Of a DNA stretch of 64,000 nt, positions 8,931 to 16,913 are shown one piece after another. Location of the stretch: assembly GCF_934924865.1 (NCBI RefSeq), contig NZ_OW235315.1:496001-560000 (forward strand), written 5' to 3'. The position numbers were made by a program, and so were the translations under genes. The notes below the pieces were generated by a model. That model saw only the letters and a list, made by a program, of their open reading frames with translations, made no database searches and was not told the origin of the DNA. Numbering within the stretch: the first letter of the stretch is position 1; each line of letters starts with the position of its first letter. Source of the stretch: Tepidibacter aestuarii (lineage in GTDB: Bacteria > Bacillota > Clostridia > Peptostreptococcales > Peptostreptococcaceae).

Positions 8931-9389
8931 ATGTCTTTAGAAAATGTTAGAGATTTTTTAACAGAGAATGATTTGAAATTTGAGATATTTGAAATGCAGG
9001 AAAGTACAGCAACAGTAGAATTAGCGGCTAAAGCACATGGAGTAGCCCCTGAACTTATTGCAAAAACTATAGCTGTTAAGTTAAAAGATAGAGATATTCT
9101 TATAGTTACTAAAGGCGACGCAAAGATAGATAATAGAAAGTATAAGGATGAGTTTAAGACAAAGTGTACGATGCTAAAGTATGATGAAGTCTTAGATATA
9201 ACTGGACATCCAGTTGGTGGAGTATGTCCGTTTGGATTAAAAAATCCTTTAGATATATATTTAGATATTTCCATTAAAGATTTTGAGTATGTGTATCCTG
9301 CTGCAGGATCGGTTAATTCATCTATAAAGATTAAGCCGAGTGAATTAGAGGAAATAACTAATGGAATATGGGTTGATGTATGTAAATAA
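8931..9389 (+). CDS. YbaK/EbsC-family aminoacyl-tRNA deacylase
   Basis: 152 residues with the YbaK fold: AKAHGVAPELIAKTIAVKLKD near the N-terminus, then the GHPVGGVCPFGLKNPLDIYLD core and the C-terminal GSVNSSIKIKPSEL. Relatives hydrolyse mischarged Cys-tRNA(Pro) or Ala-tRNA(Pro) in trans. The ATG at 8931 is used because AAGGAG (8916-8921) is 9 nt upstream; an earlier TTG overlaps that site. Single gene. Amino acid specificity cannot be fixed by eye. Confidence 0.85.
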   Translation: MSLENVRDFLTENDLKFEIFEMQESTATVELAAKAHGVAPELIAKTIAVKLKDRDILIVTKGDAKIDNRKYKDEFKTKCTMLKYDEVLDITGHPVGGVCPFGLKNPLDIYLDISIKDFEYVYPAAGSVNSSIKIKPSELEEITNGIWVDVCK

Positions 9390-9417
9390 AGATTATTAAA
9401 AATATAATAAAATGATT

Positions 9418-9552
9418 GTATAAAGTGAAACTTAATTCAGATGAAGTTTTTACTTCAATTGAATTTTTAGTTGAACTAATCCAGAAGCTGTTAAGTTCTT
9501 AACTTCATCTTTAAAAGAATGGAGTTTTAGAACTTTTAGCTTTCGGATAAAT
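9418..9552 (+). repeat. Structured repeat element, copy 1 (possible IS200/IS605 right end / guide-RNA relic)
   Basis: A 130-nt element shared with 42715-42848. It contains a hairpin TGAAGT/ACTTCA flanked by ATTCA/TGAAT, then a long-range pairing of ATCCAGAAGCT (9479-9489) with AGCTTTCGGAT (9538-9548) that encloses AAGTTCT/AGAACTT. The 5' half is also an open frame (9425-9502; begins VKLNSDEVFTSIEFL) whose equivalent is open in copy 2. That combination resembles the end of a tnpB gene merging into its guide RNA, but no transposase gene is present. A 12-codon ORF at 9576-9614 follows. Confidence 0.6.
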
Positions 9553-9671
9553 ATTTTTGAAAGGATGTGATTGATATGATGTTATTAAAATATGAGGTGG
9601 GAGAATATATATAGGTTATAGTATTATTCTCTTGCCATAGGATACGATAATATGGAGGAGAGAATATAATA

Positions 9672-10754
9672 ATGATAAAGATAGTAAAAAGCGAAAAATC
9701 GTGGATAGAAAGCAATGCTGTGGATCAGCTTAAAAAGATAGCGGCACTTAAAGGAATAATTAATGCGGTAGGACTTCCAGATTTACATGTTGGAAAGACT
9801 CCTGTTGGAGCAAGCTATATGACTAAGGATATTATATATCCTCATATAATAGGAAATGATATAGGATGTGGAATAGGTATATTTTCAACTGGACTTAAAA
9901 AAAGCAAATTTAAAATAGATAAGACTATGAAAAAATTAGAAAAATTAAGTAGCCTTGAAAATATAAATGACTTTATTAAAGATACTGATTTTCCTTTTAA
10001 AGAAAAGTTAGGAACAATAGGGTCTGGTAATCACTTTGCAGAGTTTGAGGAAATTAATAAGGTATATGATGAAAAAGTTTTAAATGAAATAGAAATAAAA
10101 AAGAATGAGATATACTTATTAGTTCACAGTGGTTCAAGAAGATATGGTGAGTATATATTGAACAAATATATTAAAGAATATTCTTGTCAAAATGGATTAG
10201 AGTTAGGTACTGATGCATTTAATGAATACATGAGTGAACATAACAAAGCTGTTGAATTTGCAAATTTAAATAGAGAAATCATAGCTCATAAGATTTTGAG
10301 TTGTGTAAACGGAAAAGAAAGTAGAAAGATTTTAGGTAGTGTTCATAATAGTATAACTGAAAAGAAAATCGATGATGATATATACTATATTCATAGAAAA
10401 GGAGCAGCACCGTCTGATATAGGATATATTGTAGTAGCTGGATCCAGAGGAAGTAACTCTTATATAGTAAAACCAATGGATAATCTTTTTGATTATTGTT
10501 TTTCAATATCTCATGGTTCGGGAAGAAAGTGGAGTAGGTTTGGATGTAAAGAAAAGCTTGAAAAAGTTTATTCTAAAAAATATGTAAGACAAAACAATAT
10601 GAAGTGTAATTTGATATATAGTGATAAAAATTTAATATACGAAGAAGCTCCAGAGGCCTATAAGAATATAGAAAGAGTAATACAGGATATGGTGGATGAG
10701 AAGATGATTAAGGTTGTAGCTAATCTAAAGCCGTTGATAACTTATAAAAGGTAA
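9672..10754 (+). CDS. RtcB-family RNA ligase (RtcB2-like)
   Basis: 360 residues, shorter than canonical RtcB (about 400-480). Metal and guanylylation motifs are visible: GNDIGCGIG (Asp and Cys metal ligands), GTIGSGNHFAEF, HSGSRRYG, the HRKGAAP loop holding the histidine expected to be guanylylated, VAGSRGSNSYIV and SHGSGRKWSR. The length and motif spelling match the RtcB2 subgroup, often next to the release-factor homologue PrfH, where it reseals damaged ribosomal or transfer RNA. No prfH gene is next to it here. A GGAGGAG site precedes the ATG. Confidence 0.85.
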   Translation: MIKIVKSEKSWIESNAVDQLKKIAALKGIINAVGLPDLHVGKTPVGASYMTKDIIYPHIIGNDIGCGIGIFSTGLKKSKFKIDKTMKKLEKLSSLENINDFIKDTDFPFKEKLGTIGSGNHFAEFEEINKVYDEKVLNEIEIKKNEIYLLVHSGSRRYGEYILNKYIKEYSCQNGLELGTDAFNEYMSEHNKAVEFANLNREIIAHKILSCVNGKESRKILGSVHNSITEKKIDDDIYYIHRKGAAPSDIGYIVVAGSRGSNSYIVKPMDNLFDYCFSISHGSGRKWSRFGCKEKLEKVYSKKYVRQNNMKCNLIYSDKNLIYEEAPEAYKNIERVIQDMVDEKMIKVVANLKPLITYKR

Positions 10755-10761
10755 TTTATAA

Positions 10762-10792
10762 AATAACTCCGTTTTTTACGGAGTTATTTTTA
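10762..10792 (+). terminator. Intrinsic terminator
   Basis: Stem AATAACTCCGT/ACGGAGTTATT plus T run; ends the rtcB-like gene. Confidence 0.85.
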
Positions 10793-10943
10793 ACTATCTT
10801 TAAACTAAATACTTAAAATATAAAGAGAATATAGAAAAAAATAAGTAAAAAGTGCATAAATAAATAAAAACAATTAAATAACTTGAAAAATAACTTAAAA
10901 ACAATTATAATTAAATTATAAATTAAATATTGGGGTGGTATAT

Positions 10944-11702
10944 TTGTACCAACAAGAACGAATGGAAGTAATCCTAAATTACTTAAAAACTAACAAAAGA
11001 ATTAGTGTAGAAGAAATTTGTAATTTATGTGGTGTTTCAAGAGATACTGCACGAAGAGATTTAGTAAAGCTAGAGAAAAATGGAGAGATACTTAGAACCC
11101 ATGGTGGTGCAATTTTATCTAAGGTTCAAAATAAAATTAAGAATTATGAAGAACGTCTTCAACAAGATTTAAAGCCAAAAAAAGAAGTTGCAAAATTAGC
11201 AGCAGCATTGATTAAAAGTAGAGATAGAATAATTATGGATACATCTACAACAATGCAGTTATGTGCAGAATTATTAGGTGACATAGAGGATTGTTCAGTT
11301 ATAACAAATTCAATAAATGTAGCTGATATATTATCAAATAATAAAAATGTAGATATACATTTAGTTGGTGGTAAATTAAATCAGAAACATCGTTATCTAT
11401 ATGGAACAGAAACTATATCAATGCTCTCTAATTATTATACTCACAAAGCCTTTATAGGTATTGGTGGTATAACAAAAAATGGGATAATGAATGAAGATAA
11501 TGAAGATGGATTTGTTAAAAGGAAAATGATTGAACAAGCAGAACAAGTTATAGTATTAGCAGATAGCACAAAGTTTGGAAAAAGTGGATTCTTCAAAGTT
11601 GCTGATTTATCAAAAATAGATTTAATAATTACTGATAAAATTCCTGATAAAGACTTTATGGACATCTTTGAAGAGAACAAAATAACTGTTGTATTTCCAT
11701 AA
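10944..11702 (+). CDS. DeoR/GlpR-family transcriptional regulator
   Basis: 252 residues. The N-terminal DeoR helix-turn-helix is clear (ISVEEICNLCGVSRDTARRDL), followed by RTHGGAI and the DeoR sensor domain (SRDRIIMDTSTT, VITNSINVADIL, LVGGKLN, AFIGIGGI, VLADSTKFGKSGF). The TTG at 10944 fits best: GGGGTGG lies 5 nt upstream and the resulting MYQQERMEVILNYL matches family N-termini. It stands alone between terminators, so its regulon, usually sugar phosphate metabolism, is elsewhere or unknown. Confidence 0.88.
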   Translation: MYQQERMEVILNYLKTNKRISVEEICNLCGVSRDTARRDLVKLEKNGEILRTHGGAILSKVQNKIKNYEERLQQDLKPKKEVAKLAAALIKSRDRIIMDTSTTMQLCAELLGDIEDCSVITNSINVADILSNNKNVDIHLVGGKLNQKHRYLYGTETISMLSNYYTHKAFIGIGGITKNGIMNEDNEDGFVKRKMIEQAEQVIVLADSTKFGKSGFFKVADLSKIDLIITDKIPDKDFMDIFEENKITVVFP

Positions 11703-11754
11703 AATAATTAGATACAACTCATTGGCGTTACCTATTTGGGCGTGACAATGATTG

Positions 11755-11804
11755 TTAAAAGCAAGGTAAATATTAATATATTTAATATTTACCTTGCTTT
11801 TTTA
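11755..11804. terminator. Bidirectional intrinsic terminator
   Basis: Stem GCAAGGTAAATATTAA/TTAATATTTACCTTGC followed by T7; serves the DeoR gene and the convergent rhodanese gene. Confidence 0.85.
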
Positions 11805-11826
11805 TATCTAAGGAAGTTATGAATTT

Positions 11827-13248
11827 TTAATAATTAAAAGTTGGAATTTCAGGAGCATCATCTGGTACTCCGACTTCTTTTCTTGGTCTATCCTTACTTA
11901 GATGCCATTCATACCAACCGCCATCGTATATAGTGATATTTTTCCATCCCATAGCAAGTGCATACATATAAGTTTCACTTGCTCTCCATCCTGTGCCACA
12001 ATGGAATGAAACTTTTTTATCCGGAACTATTCCCCAATCAGCCCATCTAGCAGCAATCATATGGTAATTAAACATCGTATTATCTATATTTCTATAATCC
12101 TCCATATGATAAGGATCAGATCCTGCATATCCAAATCTTGAATTAGGTATATCTCCAGCTTCTCCGATATAAGTGTATCCACTTATTTCACCTGTATACT
12201 CAGGCCAACTTCTTATAGATGCAACTATTGAATTTGGATTGTTTACGATATCCATTTCTTCGTCTAAATCTATAAGGACATCTGGTCTAGCAGGTATTTT
12301 TACTCCGAATGTATCTACAGGTTTAGGATTATTTACACCTTGTTCAAGTGGCATTTTATCCATATTCCATCTATCTATTCCACCATTTAATATTCTTACA
12401 TCTTCAACACCAGCATACATCATCACAGCTGCACATCTAGAAGCTGCCGTTGTATTTGGACCGTAAAGAATTACCATAGTATCTTTTGTTATTCCAAGAT
12501 TTAACAGTGTTTCTTCTATTTTCTTATCATCAGGTCTATTCCAAAATTTTTCTTGTTCTTCTTTTGGTATAAATTCATAATCAGCTAAAACTCTTGAGCC
12601 AGGAACATGATTTAATTTATCATCTATATGTATAGCTCCCTTTATATGACCTTCTTTATACTTTGATTCATCTTTTCCAAAGCTTAGCTCTACAATTTTA
12701 TATTCTTTACCATCATATGTATGTGGATTTTTACCATCTACAAGATCTTGAACCCATTTCGGATAAACTAGCAATTCGTAATTTTTCATTTTATCCATTG
12801 GAAGTGTAGCATCTTTAGCCCATGCTTGAACACCTTCTTCTAGAACTGAAATATCACTATATCCAAGGGAAGATAATCTTTGAATTATATCGTTAGATAC
12901 TTCACCATTTTTAGTATATAGAACAAGTTTTTTATCAGTTATTATATTTCTCCTTTTTAATTCCTTACTAAGCTCTTTATCATTTTTTAATAAAGAAAAC
13001 CATTCTTGTGGAAAATCAATAGCCCCTTTTATATGACCTCCTCTTTCAATATCAATAGGCCACCCTATATATTCTTCCTCAGATCTCAAGTCTACAAATA
13101 AAATATCTTCTTTTGATAAAAATTCTTGAGCTTGTTTTATTTTGATAGATTGATGGTCGTTAGAATTAGTGCTAATATTAGTATCAGAACATGCTGCAAG
13201 TAAATAAATAGAAATTATTGCCAATAATAATGATATAAGCTTTCTCAT
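11827..13248 (-). CDS. Triple-rhodanese-domain lipoprotein (putative sulfurtransferase)
   Basis: 473 residues. A lipoprotein signal ends in LLAAC with the lipidated Cys at residue 20, so it is anchored outside the membrane. Three rhodanese-like modules follow (about 30-150, 165-300, 325-465). The first two lack the catalytic cysteine: the loops read VLYTKNGEVS and VILYGPNTTAASR. The third keeps it in FHCGTGWRASETY, so it is probably the active sulfurtransferase domain. An AAGGAGG site precedes the ATG. The gene lies 23 nt after an S-component-like membrane protein gene on the same strand, so the two may be co-transcribed. Substrate unknown. Confidence 0.85.
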   Translation of the reverse strand: MRKLISLLLAIISIYLLAACSDTNISTNSNDHQSIKIKQAQEFLSKEDILFVDLRSEEEYIGWPIDIERGGHIKGAIDFPQEWFSLLKNDKELSKELKRRNIITDKKLVLYTKNGEVSNDIIQRLSSLGYSDISVLEEGVQAWAKDATLPMDKMKNYELLVYPKWVQDLVDGKNPHTYDGKEYKIVELSFGKDESKYKEGHIKGAIHIDDKLNHVPGSRVLADYEFIPKEEQEKFWNRPDDKKIEETLLNLGITKDTMVILYGPNTTAASRCAAVMMYAGVEDVRILNGGIDRWNMDKMPLEQGVNNPKPVDTFGVKIPARPDVLIDLDEEMDIVNNPNSIVASIRSWPEYTGEISGYTYIGEAGDIPNSRFGYAGSDPYHMEDYRNIDNTMFNYHMIAARWADWGIVPDKKVSFHCGTGWRASETYMYALAMGWKNITIYDGGWYEWHLSKDRPRKEVGVPDDAPEIPTFNY

Positions 13249-13271
13249 GATTTTTTTCCTCCTTTTTAAAA

Positions 13272-13844
13272 TTAACTATTATTACTTTTTTTATATATTA
13301 CAGTATTTCTTGAAAACGTTTTCAGGATTATTAAAGAAATTATGTAAGATGATATATATTTAAAAAATGTTGTAATAAAATTTTTGTTTAAAAATAATAT
13401 GTATGAATGAGCTGATTTTACAATTAGGTTGTACATATATATAAATCCAGAACTCGGTATGCTATTGAATAGATACGAGCTAATTAAGATACCTATAAAA
13501 GGAATAGTAAGTGTTAAAAATATTGAAGTTAATAATGCTGCCTTTATTGAATATTTATTTTTAAAAGCAATTATACCTATTAGAAAACCTTCAAATATAT
13601 TAACTATAAAAAATATGCTAAAAGAAGAGTTACCAATACCTATAGTGCTTAAAGATAAGCTAGATAATCCTCCAACAAGTGAACCATAAATAGGACCAAG
13701 TGTTATTGCAGCCAGAGTAGTTCCTACTATATTAGAATATATTATACTTGGAAAACTAGAGAAAGTTTTCATACATTCAGTAAGAATATTTAAAGCAAAA
13801 CATATTAAAAATATTAAGCTTATATAATATTTATTTTTTATCAT
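13272..13844 (-). CDS. Putative ECF-transporter S component / small integral membrane protein
   Basis: 190 residues with about six hydrophobic segments. SIIYSNIVGTTLAAITLGPIYG, with the GPIYGSLVGGLSS that follows, resembles the L1/TM3 region of energy-coupling-factor S components, which bind a vitamin or trace metabolite and share an ATPase module encoded elsewhere. Start ATG with GAAGGTGAT upstream on the minus strand. The rhodanese lipoprotein gene lies 23 nt downstream, suggesting a sulfur-related ligand, but this is speculation. Confidence 0.55.
   Translation of the reverse strand: MIKNKYYISLIFLICFALNILTECMKTFSSFPSIIYSNIVGTTLAAITLGPIYGSLVGGLSSLSLSTIGIGNSSFSIFFIVNIFEGFLIGIIAFKNKYSIKAALLTSIFLTLTIPFIGILISSYLFNSIPSSGFIYMYNLIVKSAHSYILFLNKNFITTFFKYISSYIISLIILKTFSRNTVIYKKSNNS
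13311..13324. promoter_or_regulatory. Candidate cre (CcpA) palindrome
   Basis: Perfect palindrome TGAAAACGTTTTCA, the consensus form of a catabolite-responsive element. It lies in the 3' end of the S-component-like gene, 63 bp before the rhodanese gene start, and may control the latter. It could be a chance result of coding sequence. Confidence 0.4.
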
Positions 13845-13993
13845 GGTTTATCACCTTCTAATTATAGAAATTTGTTTTAATCGATACTATCAGACAAATA
13901 ATAACATTATATGTAATGAAATACAAATAGATATAAATAATACATGTTATTATTCATATAGAAAAATTTTATAATAAATAGGGAGGAATTAAC

Positions 13994-15163
13994 ATGAATT
14001 ATGAGTTTGACAAGGTAATAGATAGAAAAGAACACCATTCTGCTAAATGGAGAGAGATGGATAAAAAATTTGGAACGAATGATCTTATTCCTATGTGGAT
14101 AGCAGATATGGATTTTAAGACAGCTCCAGAAATTACAGAAGCTATGAGGGAAAAGCTTGAGCACGGTATATTTGGTTATGTTAATAGGTCAGATGAATAC
14201 TATGAAATAGCTTGTAATTGGTTAAAGAAAAGACACAGTTGGGAAGTTTCAACTAAAAATATAACTTACAGTCCAGGGGTTGTACCTGCTCTTAGTATTA
14301 TAATACAGGAATTTACAAAACCAGGAGATAAGATAATTATTCAATCACCTGTATACTATCCTTTCTATAATGTTATAGAAGAAAATAATAGAGAGGTAGT
14401 TCTAAACCCTTTGAAGGAAACTGAAAGAGGATATTACGAAATGAATTATGAGGATTTAATATCTAAAATAGATGATGATGTTAAATTTTTAATTCTATGC
14501 AATCCACATAACCCAGTAGGTAGGGTTTGGAAAAAAGAAGAACTTGAGAAATTAGGAAAGATATGCTTTGAAAAAGGAGTTAAGGTTATATCTGATGAGA
14601 TACATTCGGATCTAATATTTAAAGAAAATAAGCATATGCCTTTTGCTAGCTTAGGAAAAGAATTTGAGGAAAATACTATCACTTGTTTTGCTCCTACTAA
14701 GACTTTTAATATAGCAGGGCTTTACTCTTCTTTTATAGTGTTTCCAAATTCTAAGGATAGAGATATATTTGAAGAAGCTTTAGGAAGAATCGATTTAAAA
14801 AGAAACAACCCTTTTAGTTTAGTAGCTACCATGGCAGCTTATGAAAAAGGAGAGCCATGGCTTAAGGAATTATTAGTTTATTTAGAAGAAAACATAGATT
14901 ACTTGATAGGATATATAAAAGAAAATATTCCTAAGATAAAAGTTAGAAAACCTGAGGGAACTTATCTTGCATGGCTTGATTTTAGAGATTACGATCTTTC
15001 TAAAGGTGAGTTAGAAAGAAAAATTATAGAAGAAGCAAAAATTGCTTTTGATGATGGACTTTGGTTTGGAGAAGAGGGAGAAGGATTCCAAAGAATAAAT
15101 GTAGCTTGTCCGAGAGTTATGATAGAAGAGGTTCTTAAAAGATTAGAATCTGTGTTTAAATAG
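13994..15163 (+). CDS. MalY/PatB-family PLP-dependent C-S lyase (cystathionine beta-lyase type)
   Basis: 389 residues, normal for the family. Motifs: MWIADMDFKTAPEI and GIFGYV at the N-terminus, SPGVVPALSI, CNPHNPVGR (cofactor and carboxylate binding), SDEIHSDLIF and APTKTFNIAGL, where the lysine forms the Schiff base with PLP. These enzymes split cystathionine or cysteine conjugates to a thiol, pyruvate and ammonia. GGGAGG precedes the ATG. Single gene, divergent from the S-component/rhodanese pair; a shared sulfur theme is possible. Confidence 0.9.
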   Translation: MNYEFDKVIDRKEHHSAKWREMDKKFGTNDLIPMWIADMDFKTAPEITEAMREKLEHGIFGYVNRSDEYYEIACNWLKKRHSWEVSTKNITYSPGVVPALSIIIQEFTKPGDKIIIQSPVYYPFYNVIEENNREVVLNPLKETERGYYEMNYEDLISKIDDDVKFLILCNPHNPVGRVWKKEELEKLGKICFEKGVKVISDEIHSDLIFKENKHMPFASLGKEFEENTITCFAPTKTFNIAGLYSSFIVFPNSKDRDIFEEALGRIDLKRNNPFSLVATMAAYEKGEPWLKELLVYLEENIDYLIGYIKENIPKIKVRKPEGTYLAWLDFRDYDLSKGELERKIIEEAKIAFDDGLWFGEEGEGFQRINVACPRVMIEEVLKRLESVFK

Positions 15164-15188
15164 AAGGTAGCCAATGGCTACCTTTTTA
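15164..15188 (+). terminator. Intrinsic terminator
   Basis: Stem AAGGTAGCC/GGCTACCTT, loop AAT, then T run. Confidence 0.85.
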
Positions 15189-15266
15189 AATATTTTAATA
15201 TTCTGATATAGGAACTTGTTATATAATAACGGTATATAATTTATAGACTATAACGAGGAGGGAATT

Positions 15267-15758
15267 ATGATAGAAAATGAAAAAGCAGTATACGATATAT
15301 TAGAGAAACTAAGTATTGAGTATGAAAAGTACACTCATATTCCTGTATATACGATAGAGGAAGCTGACAATTTAAATTTAGATATAAAAGGAGCTCATTG
15401 CAAGAACCTGTTTGTTAGAGATAGAAAAGGAAGACAACACTATCTTATAATTATAGAAGACAACAAAAAGGTAGATTTAAAGAAATTATCATGGGATATA
15501 AATAGCACAAATTTAAGTTTTGCATCAGAAGAAAGACTTTTTAAATATTTAAAGTTAAAGCCTGGCTCAGTAACTGCATTTGGACTTATAAATGATAAGG
15601 ACAAGCATGTGAAGCTGTTGATAGATAAAGATTTAAAAAATTTTGAGTATATAAGCTTTCATCCTAATGTAAATACTGCAACTGTTACGATTTCTTATGA
15701 GGATTTTGAGAAATTTTTAGAATTTATAGGTAATGAAGTAAATTATATTGAAGTATAG
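15267..15758 (+). CDS. Prolyl-tRNA editing protein (ProXp/PrdX-like, YbaK fold)
   Basis: 163 residues, full length for stand-alone prolyl-tRNA synthetase-associated domains. Visible blocks: EKYTHIPVYTIEEAD, KGAHCKNLFVRDRKG with the conserved lysine, SFASEERLFKYLKLKPGSVTAFGL and FHPNVNTATVTISYEDF. Relatives deacylate Ala-tRNA(Pro) made in error by prolyl-tRNA synthetase. GAGGAGGG precedes the ATG. It is the second YbaK-fold deacylase in the window but is only distantly similar to the one at 8931. Confidence 0.88.
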   Translation: MIENEKAVYDILEKLSIEYEKYTHIPVYTIEEADNLNLDIKGAHCKNLFVRDRKGRQHYLIIIEDNKKVDLKKLSWDINSTNLSFASEERLFKYLKLKPGSVTAFGLINDKDKHVKLLIDKDLKNFEYISFHPNVNTATVTISYEDFEKFLEFIGNEVNYIEV

Positions 15759-15793
15759 TTTATTTAATTATAAAAAAAATTGGTGGTTAAGCG

Positions 15794-15995
15794 AAAAATG
15801 GGTCTCATTGAAATACCGCTACTTAGTCAATATCTTAATAAAACTAAAGACTACACTTACTAAATATACTAAAACTTTTAAACTCCCTATGGTCAAACAA
15901 AAAAGTTTCTAACGTATATTTAGTAGATGTAATCTAAGTTTCATAGTAAAATATTGACCTAAAAGTAGCTAACATTTCAATAAGATCCATTTTTA
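15794..15995. repeat. Long imperfect inverted repeat (MITE-like)
   Basis: The left arm 15794-15879 and right arm 15901-15995 are reverse complements with scattered mismatches and small gaps, for example ATGGGTCTCATTGAAAT against ATTTCAATAAGATCCAT. The loop is about 20 nt. Neither arm codes for a recognisable protein. No U tract follows, so it is not a simple terminator. It may be a miniature inverted-repeat element or a processed structured RNA. Confidence 0.6.
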
Positions 15996-16185
15996 GTTTG
16001 TATTGTTAATAAAGAAGTTGAGTTTAGAAGTAATTTATATTACATGAATGTGAAAAAACAAAATTATTACAACAAAACACACACAATCTATTATAATTAA
16101 CTATGAAAAAGAATGTTATCTTTAAGAATGGGATTATAAAATGCTAAATAAAAAATAAAACAATAAATAATGAGGTGAGTAAGAC

Positions 16186-16512
16186 GTGGAGGTTTTTATA
16201 AATATACTAGCTACATTTGCAGTTATTATGCTATTTGTAGCATCGTATAAGGCTTTTAAGCATAAAACCATTGTGTTTTTGAAAAGAAATCAAGAGATTC
16301 AAAATTTAGAAGAGGCATGTAGATGTTTTGGAAAGCTTTATTTTTTTGGAGGAATTATAAATTTGATTTATATTTTGTTATCATTATTTTTTCCTGAGGA
16401 AGAAATATCATTTAGAATTATAATAGATATACTTATGATTATATTTTTGTTGTGTAGTGCAGTATTTAGGGATAAATATATTAAAAAAACTAAACCTACT
16501 AAAATAGATTAG
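16186..16512 (+). CDS. Small three-helix membrane protein, unknown function
   Basis: 108 residues with hydrophobic segments at about 3-21, 50-69 and 76-93. It starts at a GTG preceded by GAGGTGAG. I do not recognise the family with certainty; the topology is like small DUF3784-type proteins. It stands alone between the inverted repeat and a strong terminator. Confidence 0.55.
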   Translation: MEVFINILATFAVIMLFVASYKAFKHKTIVFLKRNQEIQNLEEACRCFGKLYFFGGIINLIYILLSLFFPEEEISFRIIIDILMIIFLLCSAVFRDKYIKKTKPTKID

Positions 16513-16581
16513 TCATTGTTGCATATATCTTTTAATCTAATGTGTTATTGCTTCATTATAAGCAAAATAATACTATAAAAA

Positions 16582-16630
16582 TAAAAAGAGATATTTTTTC
16601 ACGATTCTGTGAAAGAATATCTCTTTTTTA
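16582..16630 (+). terminator. Intrinsic terminator
   Basis: Long stem AAAAAGAGATATT...GTGAAAGAATATCTCTTTTTT with loop GATTCT. Confidence 0.9.
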
Positions 16631-16770
16631 ATATATAGAACATTATATGATTCTTAAGTTACACATAACATTGATTAAAAATCTACACTTGCAACTATTT
16701 TGAGCAACGGAGTCCATAGGACTCGTTGGCGACATGAGCTATGCGGTAGCATAAAGCGAATTTTTATTAA
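16631..16770 (+). repeat. Two-hairpin dispersed repeat, copy A
   Basis: About 140 bp directly after a terminator. The 5' part reads ACATTGATTAAAAATCTACA, then CTTGCAACTATTTTGAGC. Two small hairpins follow, AACGGAGTCC/GGACTCGTT and TATGC/GCATA, and then GCGAATTTTTATT. Related copies lie at 36944-37080 (reverse), 48961-49146 and 62856-62926, with fragments at 24557-24589 and 63244-63269. Confidence 0.85.
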
Positions 16771-16913
16771 TAAATAGTTTATATTTTGTTAATAAAAATT
16801 TAATAATTTGTTTCTTATTAATTTAGAATTAGATCTTAGTATATTAAGAGTAGATGATGAGGTTAAAAATCAGTTTAGAAAATACATTGAAATTATTATT
16901 AGGGAGGATAATT

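Noticed and set aside
11703..11756. Imperfect hairpin after the DeoR gene
   Set aside because: Pairing is weak and the strong terminator just downstream explains the region.
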